Positions 16,318 to 25,082 of a stretch of DNA of 64,000 nucleotides are shown here, one piece after another. The notes beneath the pieces were generated by a model, which did not search any database, was not told where the DNA came from, and saw only the letters and a program-made list of their open reading frames with translations. The position numbers were made by a program, and so were the translations under genes. Each line of letters starts with the position of its first letter. The first letter of the stretch is position 1. The stretch is from Gammaproteobacteria bacterium UBA7803 (GTDB taxonomy: Bacteria; Pseudomonadota; Gammaproteobacteria; Pseudomonadales; Azotimanducaceae): NCBI GenBank assembly GCA_002480525.1, contig DLCH01000078.1:113600-177599 (forward strand), in the 5' to 3' direction.

Positions 16318-16584
16318 TCAGCCGGCGCCGCTGATCACCAGGTTGACGACGCCGATCACGGCCAGCACGAACACCACCGTGAACACGATGCCGGCGACGA
16401 TGAAGTGCCAGGCCTTGCCGTGGGTGAAGTCCCGCTCCCGGTTGCGCCGCGACTGCACGCCGAACGCGCTGGCGAGCGTGCTGAAGGCCACCTGCAGCGG
16501 CGTCAGGGAGCGGCCCTGCCCGCCGCCGGCGCCGTCCTCCGGCGCGTCGCGATCGGTCTCGTCGGATGAGGTCGGCTGGTTCAT
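16318..16584 (-). CDS. DUF2970 family small membrane protein
   Basis: The 88 residues have a disordered acidic N-terminus, then the family core STLASAFGVQSRRNRERDF (about residues 35-53) and one C-terminal membrane span. This is the DUF2970 pattern found in many gamma- and betaproteobacteria; function unknown. No ribosome site is visible, but a minus-strand TACAAT box ends 6 bases before the ATG. It converges on the sugar-kinase gene with a 4-base gap. Confidence 0.82.
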   Translation of the reverse strand: MNQPTSSDETDRDAPEDGAGGGQGRSLTPLQVAFSTLASAFGVQSRRNRERDFTHGKAWHFIVAGIVFTVVFVLAVIGVVNLVISGAG

Positions 16585-16770
16585 GGGCGGATTGTACCGC
16601 AGCGCCGCGGTCGGTCGCCGGCGCCGCGGCCGGCGGGCCGTCAGGGGATTCCCCTATGGCGACACCGCGGCCGCTTGCCGCATCGGGAAGCCGGATGCCA
16701 TGATCGCCCTCGATGCGCCGCCCCGCCGCGTGGGGCGGCGCCGGGTCAATCTGCGGTCAGGAGTCGCGCC

Positions 16771-17133
16771 ATGAGTCAGGTACAGGGATCGGTCTGGATT
16801 GCGCTGGTACTGGCGCTGGCGCTGTCGGTGGGGTGCTCGGGCGCCCGTACGCTGCCGCTGATCTCCGCCGCCGGCGCGGTGTACCCGCCGGACGCCAGGG
16901 CGGAGGGCGTGGAAGGCTACGTGGTGGTCGGCTACGACGTCGACGCCGAGGGGCGCGTCGTCAACGCCCGGGTGGTCGATTCGACCCCGCCGGGCGTGTT
17001 CGACGAGTCGGCGCTGGCCGCGGTCTCCCGCTGGCGCTTCCAGCCCCCCGGGGCCGAGGCGGCCCCGGTGACCGGGCTGACCAGCCGGCTCGATTTCACC
17101 ATCGACGACGGTGGCCGCTACGACGACTACTGA
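16771..17133 (+). CDS. Single-domain TonB C-terminal protein, possible lipoprotein
   Basis: The 120-residue product has a short hydrophobic signal ending in SVGC (about residue 22), which may be a lipobox although position -3 is Ser, followed almost at once by a TonB C-terminal domain: YPPDARAEGVEGYVVVGYDV, then VDSTPPGVFDESALAAVSRW and RFQP. It lacks the Pro-rich linker and membrane anchor needed to reach across the periplasm, so it is unlikely to be a normal energy transducer. An ATG at 16771 with CAGGAG upstream supports the start. Confidence 0.82.
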   Translation: MSQVQGSVWIALVLALALSVGCSGARTLPLISAAGAVYPPDARAEGVEGYVVVGYDVDAEGRVVNARVVDSTPPGVFDESALAAVSRWRFQPPGAEAAPVTGLTSRLDFTIDDGGRYDDY

Positions 17134-17139
17134 TCCCGC

Positions 17140-17778
17140 CTACCAGCCGTTCCAGTGGGTCACCGTGGACACCGGCGGACGGTTCGCCCGTTTGAAATCG
17201 GTGCCCTTGGTGTAGGCCACCGGCAGCAGCGCCACCTGCAGCACGTTGTCGGGCAGGCCGAGCAGCTCGGCTGCCTCCCGCTCGGAGCCGAGGTGCAGGG
17301 TGGTCAGGGCGGAGCCGAGGCCCCGGGCCCGCAGGGCGAGCTGAAAACTCCAGACTGCCGGAAAGATCGAGCCGAACAGCCCCGCCAGCATCGGCAGCGG
17401 CGTGTCCGCCGGCGGCCGGCCCTCGACGCAGGGAATGACGTGAATCGGCACCTCGTGCAGATGCTCGGCCAGATAGACGGCGGAATGCATGACCCGCAGG
17501 GTCTGGTCGTCGCCCCGCTGCTCGGCCTGCTCGCCGGCGCCGCTGAGATAGGCGTCGGCGTGGCGGCGGTACATCTGCGCCAGGGCGCGCCGCTTGTCGG
17601 CGTCGTCCACGACGATCCAGCGCCAGGTCTGGCTGTTGGACCCCGTCGGCGCCTGAACCGCCAGCTCGAGGCATTCCTCGATCACGGCGCGGGGCACCTC
17701 CCGGGTCAGATCGAGCCGCTTGCGCACCGCGCGGGTGGTGGCCAGCAGCTCGTCGGTCATGTCGATGTCGAAGTCCAT
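17140..17778 (-). CDS. Nitroreductase family oxidoreductase
   Basis: FMN-dependent NAD(P)H oxidoreductase fold, 212 residues. Landmarks are ECLELAVQAPTGSNSQTWRW (about residues 36-55, the FMN phosphate-binding region), a central hydrophobic helix WSFQLALRARGLGSALTTLH and LLGLPDNVLQVALLPVAY near the end. Family members reduce nitro groups, quinones or flavins; the physiological substrate is not evident. It converges on the TonB-domain gene and is divergent from the VanZ gene. Confidence 0.88.
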   Translation of the reverse strand: MDFDIDMTDELLATTRAVRKRLDLTREVPRAVIEECLELAVQAPTGSNSQTWRWIVVDDADKRRALAQMYRRHADAYLSGAGEQAEQRGDDQTLRVMHSAVYLAEHLHEVPIHVIPCVEGRPPADTPLPMLAGLFGSIFPAVWSFQLALRARGLGSALTTLHLGSEREAAELLGLPDNVLQVALLPVAYTKGTDFKRANRPPVSTVTHWNGW

Positions 17779-17846
17779 GGGTGTCCTCTCTCCCCGTCGA
17801 ATGGTCGCGGGTCAGGGTATCACGCGGCCACCGCCGGGGATGCGGC

Positions 17847-18800
17847 ATGAACGGCCCGGGCGCCCCATCGCGTCCTGCCGGTCGCCTGCCGGCGATCCTC
17901 GGCGCGGGCGCGCTGACGGCGCTGGTGGTGGTTCAGCAGACGCTGCACCTCGGCGGCACCAGCCGGCTGTCGCTGGCGTTGAACGACGCCATGCATCTGC
18001 CGATGTTCGTGGCGGTGACGCTGCTGCTGGCCGGCCTGCTCGGGCGGCGCCGCCTCGGGCTCGCCCTGGGGGCCGCCGTGGCGCTCGCCGTGGCCACGGA
18101 GGCCGTGCAGCTCCTGACCCCCAGGGACGCGAGCCTGGTGGACCTCGGCCACGATCTGCTGGGCATTCTGCTCGCCGCGGTGGGGCTGCTCGGCGCGGGC
18201 CCGGCCGCGCGCCGCGTCGGCGGGCGCGCGGGACCGGTGCTGTGGTGGGCCGGCGTCGGGCTCGTCACCCTCGGCCTGGCCGGGGCGGAGCCGCTGCGCA
18301 TCCACCTCGCCGAGCGGGCGCGGGATCGCGCGTTTCCGGTGCTGCTCACGCCGGCTGCCGGCATGCCGGGACCGCTGGTGGCGACCCGCAGCGAGCTGGG
18401 CCTGGTGGCCGCGCCCCCGGGCTGGCCGGCCGGGGCGGGCGCCCCGGCGTTCGAGGTGGTCTGGGCCGAGGAGACCTGGCCGGGCGTGGTCATGCTGGAG
18501 GTGGTGCCCGACTGGTCGGACTACGAAGCGCTGGCCGTCGACGTCGACGTTCTGGACGGCCGGCCCATCACGCTCACGGCCAACGTCCAGTACCGCACGG
18601 AGCCGCGCCGGGCGACCTGGCTGTGGCGGACGCTGCAGCCGGGCCCGCAGACCGTGCGGTTTCCGCTGGCAGACCTGGTGGATCCCGACGTCGGCACGAT
18701 CGACCGGCTGATCGTCCACGTCACGGCACAGGACGCTGGCCGGCGCACGCTGCTCGGCGCGGTCCGCCTGGTCGGGCACGCGCCCGGGGACGGGCGCTGA
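17847..18800 (+). CDS. VanZ-like membrane protein with C-terminal beta domain
   Basis: The 317-residue product starts with four predicted membrane spans (residues 15-140) containing the VanZ-type motif NDAMHLPMFVAVTLLL and ATEAVQLLTPRDASLVDLGHD in shortened form, one more span near 145-165, and then about 140 residues outside the membrane. The outer part (DWSDYEALAVDVDV, LPADVGT-like turns, IDRLIVHVTA) looks like a beta-sandwich of carbohydrate-binding type. The start at 17847 is preferred to the upstream frame at 17781, which overlaps the divergent gene. Function unknown; a cell-envelope glycan role is a guess. Confidence 0.7.
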   Translation: MNGPGAPSRPAGRLPAILGAGALTALVVVQQTLHLGGTSRLSLALNDAMHLPMFVAVTLLLAGLLGRRRLGLALGAAVALAVATEAVQLLTPRDASLVDLGHDLLGILLAAVGLLGAGPAARRVGGRAGPVLWWAGVGLVTLGLAGAEPLRIHLAERARDRAFPVLLTPAAGMPGPLVATRSELGLVAAPPGWPAGAGAPAFEVVWAEETWPGVVMLEVVPDWSDYEALAVDVDVLDGRPITLTANVQYRTEPRRATWLWRTLQPGPQTVRFPLADLVDPDVGTIDRLIVHVTAQDAGRRTLLGAVRLVGHAPGDGR

Positions 18801-18828
18801 GGGCGTCGGACGGGACGGCCCGGTGCAG

Positions 18829-18834
18829 TACACT
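18829..18834 (+). promoter_or_regulatory. Probable -10 box for the M20 peptidase gene
   Basis: TACACT lies 46 bases before the ATG at 18881, in the 80-base gap after the VanZ gene. The leader also contains AGGAAGCGGAGGAAGG, giving a strong ribosome site. No clear -35 is seen. Confidence 0.35.
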
Positions 18835-18880
18835 CGTGCTGCAGGACACCAGCCATTGGAACAGGAAGCGGAGGAAGGCC

Positions 18881-20200
18881 ATGGGAACAGGCAAGTGGAC
18901 GGCGGTGCTCGCGCCGATGCTGCTCGCGGCGGCGAGCCTGCCCGCGGCGGGCACCACGCCCGACCGGATCAGCGAGGCGGCGGCGGCGGTGGAGGACAAG
19001 GTGATCGCCTGGCGCCGTGACATCCACGAGCATCCGGAGCTGTCGAACCGGGAGCGCCGCACGGCGGACCTGATCGCCGGGCATCTGCGCAGCCTCGGGC
19101 TCACCGTGGCGACCGGCGTGGCTCACACCGGCGTGGTCGGCGTTCTCGAGGGCGGACGGCCCGGCCCGGTGGTGGCGCTGCGGGCGGACATGGACGCGCT
19201 GCCGGTCACCGAGCGCACCGGCCTGCCCTACGCCTCCCAGGTGCGCAGCACCTACAACGGCCAGGACGTCGGCGTCATGCACGCCTGCGGCCACGACAAC
19301 CACGTGGCGATCCTGATGGGCGCCGCCGAGGTGCTCGCCGGCATGCGCGAGCAGATTCCCGGCACCGTGAAGTTCATCTTCCAGCCCGCCGAGGAGGGAC
19401 CTCCGCCCGGCGAGGACGGTGGCGCGCCGATGATGGTCGCCGAGGGCGTGCTGAAGAACCCGGACGTCGACGCGATCTTCGGGCTGCACATCAGCCAGGG
19501 CGACCGGGTCGGGCAGATGAGCTACCGCCCGGGCGGCGCCATGGCCAGCGCCCAGCGCTTCGAGATCCACGTCCAGGGGCGCCAGACCCACGGCGCCCAG
19601 CCCTGGGCCGGCGTGGACCCGATCGTGGTGGGCGCCCACATCGTCACCGCGCTGCAGACCATCGTCAGCCGCCAGGTCGAGCTGACCCGCGGTCCGGCGG
19701 TGGTCACGGTGGGGACCTTCCACGCCGGCGTGCGCAACAACATCGTGCCGGACGAGGCGAAGATGGCGGGCACCATCCGCACCTTCGATCCGGACATGCG
19801 TGACGCCATCCACCGCAAGATCGAGCAGATCGCCACGTCGGTGGCCGAGTCCATGGGCGCCGAGGCGACGGTGCACATCGACGGCATCCCTCCGGGGCTG
19901 CCGGTCACCCACAACGACGAGCAGCTCACCGAGCGCATGCTGCCGACCCTGCGCTCGGTGTACGGCGCCGAGAACGTCCGGCTCGGGGACCCCATCACCG
20001 GCGCCGAGGACTTCTCGTTCTTCCAGGAGGAGGTGCCGGGGCTGTTCTTCTTCATCGGCGGGCGCCCGGCGGACGTGCCGCTGGAGCAGGCGATCCCCAA
20101 TCATTCGCCGCTGTTCTACGTGGACGAGGGGGCGCTGGTGATCGGCGTCGAGGCCATGAGCCGGCTCGCGGTGGACTACCTGCAGCAGTCCGGCGGCTGA
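18881..20200 (+). CDS. Exported M20 family amidohydrolase/carboxypeptidase
   Basis: The 439 residues begin with a signal peptide (hydrophobic residues 8-24) and continue as an M20D-type amidohydrolase: WRRDIHEHPELSNRE near residue 47, LRADMDALPV near 104, MHACGHDNHVAILMGAA near 133 (metal-binding His-Asp), FIFQPAEEGPP near 167 with the metal Glu, and a final GAEDFSFF near 375. Enzymes of this type remove amide-linked acyl or amino-acid groups, for example from indole-acetyl conjugates or N-acyl amino acids. The signal peptide places it in the periplasm. GGAGGAAGG precedes the ATG. Confidence 0.9.
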   Translation: MGTGKWTAVLAPMLLAAASLPAAGTTPDRISEAAAAVEDKVIAWRRDIHEHPELSNRERRTADLIAGHLRSLGLTVATGVAHTGVVGVLEGGRPGPVVALRADMDALPVTERTGLPYASQVRSTYNGQDVGVMHACGHDNHVAILMGAAEVLAGMREQIPGTVKFIFQPAEEGPPPGEDGGAPMMVAEGVLKNPDVDAIFGLHISQGDRVGQMSYRPGGAMASAQRFEIHVQGRQTHGAQPWAGVDPIVVGAHIVTALQTIVSRQVELTRGPAVVTVGTFHAGVRNNIVPDEAKMAGTIRTFDPDMRDAIHRKIEQIATSVAESMGAEATVHIDGIPPGLPVTHNDEQLTERMLPTLRSVYGAENVRLGDPITGAEDFSFFQEEVPGLFFFIGGRPADVPLEQAIPNHSPLFYVDEGALVIGVEAMSRLAVDYLQQSGG

Positions 20201-20219
20201 CCGCCCGCGGGCGCCGCCC

Positions 20220-20834
20220 TCAGCGGCGCTGGCCGAAGTCGCCCGCGGTCTCCAGGAACGCCAGTTCCTCCGGGGTCGAGGCGCGGCCGAGCGCGCGGTT
20301 GCGGTGGGGGAAACGGCCGAACCGCAGGACGATGTCGCGATGCTGCTGGGCATGCCGCAGGAAGGCGCCGGTGAGATGCCGCTGCCCCGGCGGCGTCTCG
20401 TCCCGCAGGGCGCTGAACAGGCCCACCGAGGCGTGCTGATGCAGCCGCGACTCGGCGTGCTCGAAGGGCAGGTACACGAACACCCGCTCGTCCAGGGCGA
20501 GCGTCCGGTCGCTGCCGCGCTCGACCAGCGTCTCGGCCGCGCCGAGCGCCAGCGGGTCCGTGGCGAAGGCGCCGGCCTCGCCCCGGTGAATCTGGCGGGA
20601 GAACTGATCACACACGAGGATGAAGGCCAGGCTGCCGCGGGCCGTGTCGAGCCACGATCCCAGGCCGCCGCCGGCGGCCCGTTCGAGGGCCGGCCCGAAA
20701 CGCCGGCGGATATCCTCGTCCCGCTCCGGGCTCGACTCGAACCAGCCGCGCCGCACGGCGTCCGCGGCCAGCCCGTCCGTCAGGGTGCCGAACCAGAAGT
20801 CGAGCACCTCCTGGATGTCGGCGGCGTCGCTCAT
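20220..20834 (-). CDS. DUF924 family protein
   Basis: The 204-residue product opens with VLDFWFG near residue 10 and contains FILVCDQFSRQIHRG near 70, FVYLPFEHAES near 118 and FGRFPHRNRALGR near 170, the landmarks of the all-alpha, TPR-like DUF924 family. Its biochemical role is unknown. It lies 11 bases downstream of the MBL gene and probably shares its transcript. Confidence 0.88.
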   Translation of the reverse strand: MSDAADIQEVLDFWFGTLTDGLAADAVRRGWFESSPERDEDIRRRFGPALERAAGGGLGSWLDTARGSLAFILVCDQFSRQIHRGEAGAFATDPLALGAAETLVERGSDRTLALDERVFVYLPFEHAESRLHQHASVGLFSALRDETPPGQRHLTGAFLRHAQQHRDIVLRFGRFPHRNRALGRASTPEELAFLETAGDFGQRR

Positions 20835-20844
20835 CGGGGGTTGG

Positions 20845-21813
20845 TCACAGGCCCCAGCACTCGAGATCGTTGGCGAAGATCAGCGGGCCGTCGTAGTGCG
20901 CCTCGATGGCCTGGCGGCTCAGGGACTCCAGGCCGCGGGTGCGGGTCATGCGGTGGCCGAGCACGACCATCCGCACGTCCGCGGCGGCGGCGATCCGCCC
21001 GATCTCACCCGGGGTCACGTGCAGGTCCGCGGCCTCGCCGCGGGCGTTTTCGGTCACGGCGTGGTGAATCACCAGCGCATCCGCGCCGCTGGCGAACTCG
21101 CTGACGAGATCCTTCTGGTTGTTGAAGTCGCCGGTGAACGCGATGGTCATGCCGCCGATCTCGGCCCGCCAGGCCAGCGCCGGCACCGGTCCGTGGTGCA
21201 CCGGCACCGCGGACAGCTTCAGGTGGTCCGAGCCGAAGCCGGACCATTCGCGCCGGCCTGCGGCCGGGACGTTGCGCACGCTCAGCTTGTAGCCGCCGCT
21301 GCTGCGGAAGGTCAGGAAGTCGGCCAGGTAGGCGAACGCGCCTTCCGGCCCGATCAGCCGGTCGACGAAGGTGACCGTGTCCGGGTAGGGGCCGTCGCCG
21401 TCCGGTCCGAGCACGGGCAGCAGCCGGTCCCGTCCGGCGAAATAGGACCCTTTGACGAAGGCGGGAAAGTCCGCGGCGTGATCGGCATGCAGGTGGGTGA
21501 AGACGATGGCGTCCAGGTCGGCGAACTGGCCGCCGGCCTGGTCGAAGCCCACGGACGAGCCGGGGGCGGTGTCCACCAGCAGCCGCGCGCGTCCGTCCAG
21601 GAACACCAGATAGCTGGCGCCGGCCTGGCCGTCGTTCAGCTCCGGGCCGCCGCCGCCGAGGATCTGGATCCACACGCCGTCGTTGCCGCAGAAGGGGGTC
21701 GGGTCGTTGTCGGCTTCCTGGGCCCGGGCGGGCCCGGCCCACAGCAGGCAGGCGGCGGCCACGGCCGCCAGGCGGCTGGCGATGCCGAACGCCCGGTGCA
21801 GTCGCTGATACAT
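20845..21813 (-). CDS. Exported metallo-beta-lactamase-fold hydrolase
   Basis: The ATG at 21813 has GAGGAG upstream and gives 322 residues with a signal peptide (residues 10-31, ending ARA). The MBL fold is shown by FTHLHADHAADFP near residue 110 (two-metal HxHxDH site), a third His in VPVHHGPVPAL near 195, FTGDFN near 220 and VLGHRM near 288. This pattern resembles RNase Z-like/arylsulfatase-type MBL proteins. It starts 4 bases after nadE ends. Substrate unknown. Confidence 0.85.
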   Translation of the reverse strand: MYQRLHRAFGIASRLAAVAAACLLWAGPARAQEADNDPTPFCGNDGVWIQILGGGGPELNDGQAGASYLVFLDGRARLLVDTAPGSSVGFDQAGGQFADLDAIVFTHLHADHAADFPAFVKGSYFAGRDRLLPVLGPDGDGPYPDTVTFVDRLIGPEGAFAYLADFLTFRSSGGYKLSVRNVPAAGRREWSGFGSDHLKLSAVPVHHGPVPALAWRAEIGGMTIAFTGDFNNQKDLVSEFASGADALVIHHAVTENARGEAADLHVTPGEIGRIAAAADVRMVVLGHRMTRTRGLESLSRQAIEAHYDGPLIFANDLECWGL

Positions 21814-21817
21814 CTCG

Positions 21818-23764
21818 CTACTCCTCGTCGTCGGTGCCGATGGCTTCCAGCTCGGCGAGATCGGCCCGGGCGGACGCCTCGTCCGGCATCCGCCAGTCGC
21901 CCCGGGGCGACAGGCTGACACTGCCCACCTTCGGGCCCGGCGGCAACACCGTGCGTTTGAACTGCTGGCTGAAGAAGCGCCGGTAGAACACGGTCAGCCA
22001 GCCGCGGATCACCCCGGGCCGGTAGCGGCCCGCGAACGCCAGACAGGCCAGGTGGTAGACCTTCCGCGGTCGGGCGCCGTTGCGCATGATCTGGAACAGG
22101 AAGAAGTCGTGGAGCTCGTAGGGGCCGATGATGTCCTCGGTGAGCTGGCCCACCCCGTTCTCGCCGGCCACCAGCAGCTCGGGCGAAATCGGAGTGTCGA
22201 GCACTCGTTCCAGCACCGCGGCGAGCGCCTCGCTGGCGCGGTGGCGGGCGTACCAGCGCACCAGGTACTTCACCATCGTCTTCGGCACGCTGGCGTTCAC
22301 GTTGTAGCCGGCCATGTGGTCGGCGTTGTAGGTGCACCAGCCCAGCGCCAGCTCGGACAGGTCGCCGGTGCCGACGACGATGCCGCCGTTGCCGTTGGCC
22401 AGGTTGAACAGGAGCTGGGTCCGCTCCCGGGCCTGGGCGTTCTCGAACACCACGTCGTCGGTGCCCTGGTGGCCCAGGTCCCGGAGGTGCTGATCCACGG
22501 CGGCGCCGATGGGAATCTCGCGCAGCTCGATGCCGGCGGCGCCGGCCAGCCGGCGTGCCGATTCCAGGGTGTGCTCGCTGGTGCCCGGCCCCGGCATGGT
22601 GATCGCGCTCAGCCGGTCCGGCGTGCGCCCGAGCTTCTCCAGCGCGTCCAGGCACACCAGCAGGGCCAGGGTGCTGTCGAGCCCGCCGGACAGCCCGATC
22701 ACCAGGCGCTCGGCGCCGGCGCCGAGGACCCGGCGGGCGAGGCCGGTGGCCTGGATCTGCAGGATCTCCGAAGCGTGGGCGTCGAACTCGGCCTCGTCCG
22801 CGGGCACGAAGGGGTGCGGCTCCGTGCGCCGGGTCAGCCCGCCGAGAACGGGCCGGGGACTCGGGGCGTCCACGCGATGGTAGCCGGCGGGCCGGGGAGC
22901 GGCGGCGAAGGTCTGGTTCTGGCGGCGATCGTGGGCGAGGCGCTCGACGTCGATCTCGGTGACCAGGGTCTGGGGGTCGAGGCTGAATCGTGCGCTCTCG
23001 CCGAGCGGCTGACCGTTCTCGCAGGCGATCAGGTGGCCGCCGAACACCACGTCCTTGGTCGATTCCAGCGGGCCGCTGGAGGCGTACAGGTAACCGCAGA
23101 TGCCCCGGGCGCTGGCCATGTGGACCAGATCACGCCGGTAGTCCGCCTTGGCCACCAGCTCGTTGCTCGCCGACGGATTGAGTATCAGGTCGGCGCCGGC
23201 CAGGCAGTGGTCGATGCCGGGCGGGTGAGGCGCCCATAGATCCTCGCAGATCTCGATGCCGACGGTCGCCGGCCCGAGCCGGAAGAGCTGGCGGGCGCTC
23301 AGCCGGAACGTGCCGAGGGTCGCGTCGGTCACGGTCTCGTCGACGTCTGCGCCGGACACGAACCAGCGCTGCTCGTAGAACTCGCCGTAGTTGGGCTGCA
23401 CGGTCTTGGGCACCAGGCCGCGGACCGTGCCGCCGGCCAGCAGCGCCGCGCAGTTGAGCGGCCTGCCGTCCGCGCTGATCCAGGGCAGCCCCACCACGCA
23501 GGCGACCTCCCGGGTCGCCGCGGCCAGCTCGGCGAGCGCCTCGCGGCTGCGCTGCAGCAGCCCGGCGTTGAGAAACAGGTCCTCGCAGGAGTAGCCGGTG
23601 AGCGACAGCTCGGGGAACAGCACCAGGCTGACCCCGTCCCGCGCCAGGTCGCGCAGATGGGCGGCGAGCCGCTCCGCATTGGTGAGCGGATCGGCCAGCG
23701 CCAGCGCCGGCGCGACGGCGGCGACCCGGACGAATCCCAGCTCGGCGAAATTCACGGTGGTCAT
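21818..23764 (-). CDS. nadE: Glutamine-dependent NAD+ synthetase
   Basis: Amidates nicotinate adenine dinucleotide to NAD+ using glutamine. The 648-residue protein has an N-terminal nitrilase-type glutaminase with Glu in LFPELSLTGYSCEDLF near residue 50, Lys in PKTVQPNYGEFYEQRWF near 125 and Cys in GIEICEDLW near 180, followed by an ATP-PPase synthetase with GLSGGLDSTLALLV near 360 and GTGDLSELALGWCTYN near 470. The start at 23764 (MTTV) is preferred; a TAGACT box ends 8 bases before it and no ribosome site is seen, suggesting a leaderless mRNA. Confidence 0.95.
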   Translation of the reverse strand: MTTVNFAELGFVRVAAVAPALALADPLTNAERLAAHLRDLARDGVSLVLFPELSLTGYSCEDLFLNAGLLQRSREALAELAAATREVACVVGLPWISADGRPLNCAALLAGGTVRGLVPKTVQPNYGEFYEQRWFVSGADVDETVTDATLGTFRLSARQLFRLGPATVGIEICEDLWAPHPPGIDHCLAGADLILNPSASNELVAKADYRRDLVHMASARGICGYLYASSGPLESTKDVVFGGHLIACENGQPLGESARFSLDPQTLVTEIDVERLAHDRRQNQTFAAAPRPAGYHRVDAPSPRPVLGGLTRRTEPHPFVPADEAEFDAHASEILQIQATGLARRVLGAGAERLVIGLSGGLDSTLALLVCLDALEKLGRTPDRLSAITMPGPGTSEHTLESARRLAGAAGIELREIPIGAAVDQHLRDLGHQGTDDVVFENAQARERTQLLFNLANGNGGIVVGTGDLSELALGWCTYNADHMAGYNVNASVPKTMVKYLVRWYARHRASEALAAVLERVLDTPISPELLVAGENGVGQLTEDIIGPYELHDFFLFQIMRNGARPRKVYHLACLAFAGRYRPGVIRGWLTVFYRRFFSQQFKRTVLPPGPKVGSVSLSPRGDWRMPDEASARADLAELEAIGTDDEE

Positions 23765-23835
23765 GGCGGCGCAGTCTATCACCGATGGCCGCGGCCGCCG
23801 CCGCTCCCGGCTGCCGCTCCGCGGCCGCCATGCAC

Positions 23836-23917
23836 GTTCCACCTCAGGTGGAACTGCCCAGCCGCTGCGCAGCAGCGGCCTCTCGCCTTTTGCCCCCGAT
23901 CTGTAGAGAATCGGGGG
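23836..23917 (+). promoter_or_regulatory. Three consecutive palindromes upstream of the acyl-CoA dehydrogenase pair
   Basis: Perfect inverted repeats follow one another: 23836-23854 (9-base arms GTTCCACCT/AGGTGGAAC, 1-base centre), 23861-23879 (8-base arms GCCGCTGC/GCAGCGGC) and 23893-23917 (8-base arms CCCCCGAT/ATCGGGGG, 9-base loop). A short AT-rich stretch and the GGGGGAAG ribosome site follow. The CCCCC of the third left arm could instead pair with this ribosome site. The set may form operators, a terminator for nothing visible upstream on this strand, or an attenuator. Confidence 0.55.
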
Positions 23918-23942
23918 TTCGAACAATTTTCAGGGGGAAGTC

Positions 23943-25061
23943 ATGAACTTCGAGTTCTCGGAAGATCAGAACATGCTGCGCGACCAGGCCAGTCGCTTCC
24001 TGGCGGAAAACTGCCCGCCGGCGACGGTGCGCCGGGTGCTGGAGAGCGACGACGACTACGACGCCGAGCTGTGGGGCAAGGTCGTCGAGATGGGCTGGAC
24101 CGCGGCGGTGATTCCCGAGGAGCTGGGCGGCCTGGGGCTGTCCTATCTGGAGCTGTGCGTCATCGCCGAGGAACTGGGACGGGCCTGCGCGCCGGTGCCG
24201 TTTTCCTCCTCCGTGTACCTCGCCACCGAGGCGCTGCTGATGGCCGGCAGCCAGGCCCAGAAGGAGACCTGGCTGCCGCGGCTGGCCGCGGGGGAGGTCA
24301 TCGGCACCTTCGCCCTCGCCGAAGGGCCGGGTGAAACCACGGCGAAATCGCTGGCGACCAAAGCAGCCGGCGGCAAGCTCAGCGGCACCAAGGTGCCGGT
24401 GCCGGACGCCGGAATCGCCAACCTGGCGGTGGTGGTGGCCGCCCACGACGGCGGCGACGGTGCCGCGCTGTACCTGGTGGACATGGCCCAGGACGGCGTG
24501 TCGGTGAGCCCGGTGCCCACCTTCGATCCCACCCGGGGCCACGGCCGGCTGGTGCTGGACGGCGCCGCCGCCGAGCCGCTGGGCAAGCCCGGCGAGGGCT
24601 GGGCGCTGGCGCAGAAGCTGCTCGACCGCGCCGCCGTGCTGTTCGCCTGGGAGCAGGTGGGCGGCGCCCAGGCCGCGCTGGAGCAGGCCCGGGAGTACGC
24701 CCTGGGCCGCTACGCCTTCGGCCGTCCGATCGCGTCGTACCAGGCCATCAAGCACAAGCTGGCCACCATGTACGTGAAGAACACGCTGGCCCGATCGAAC
24801 TGCTACTTCGGTGCCTGGGCGCTCAACACCAACGCCGCGGAGCTGCCGGTGGCCGCAGCGACGGCCCGGGTGTCCGCCACCCAGGCGTACTACTTCGCCT
24901 CCAAGGAGAACATCCAGACCCACGGCGGCATGGGCTACACGTGGGAGTTCGACTGCCAGTTCTTCTATCGCCGGGCCAAGCTGCTGTCGGTGGCGATCGG
25001 CAGCGAACGTCAGTGGCAGAACAAGCTGATCACCGCGGTGGAGCACAGCAACGCCGCGTGA
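23943..25061 (+). CDS. Acyl-CoA dehydrogenase family protein (short subunit)
   Basis: FAD-dependent acyl-CoA oxidation. The 372 residues start with the helical domain (MNFEFSEDQNMLRDQASRFL), followed by a Gly-rich middle barrel in which the usual WxT FAD motif is weak (GTFALAEGPGET, then LSGTKVPVPDAG), and a C-terminal helical domain with YAFGRPIASYQAIKHKLATM near 260 and QTHGGMGYTWEFDCQFFYRR near 325. Its weaker FAD motif and position before a second, different dehydrogenase suggest an alpha2beta2 partner subunit, as known for steroid and terpene side-chain degrading pairs. Pairing is inferred. Confidence 0.9.
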   Translation: MNFEFSEDQNMLRDQASRFLAENCPPATVRRVLESDDDYDAELWGKVVEMGWTAAVIPEELGGLGLSYLELCVIAEELGRACAPVPFSSSVYLATEALLMAGSQAQKETWLPRLAAGEVIGTFALAEGPGETTAKSLATKAAGGKLSGTKVPVPDAGIANLAVVVAAHDGGDGAALYLVDMAQDGVSVSPVPTFDPTRGHGRLVLDGAAAEPLGKPGEGWALAQKLLDRAAVLFAWEQVGGAQAALEQAREYALGRYAFGRPIASYQAIKHKLATMYVKNTLARSNCYFGAWALNTNAAELPVAAATARVSATQAYYFASKENIQTHGGMGYTWEFDCQFFYRRAKLLSVAIGSERQWQNKLITAVEHSNAA

Positions 25062-25082
25062 ACGTAGCGGCATGATTCCGCT

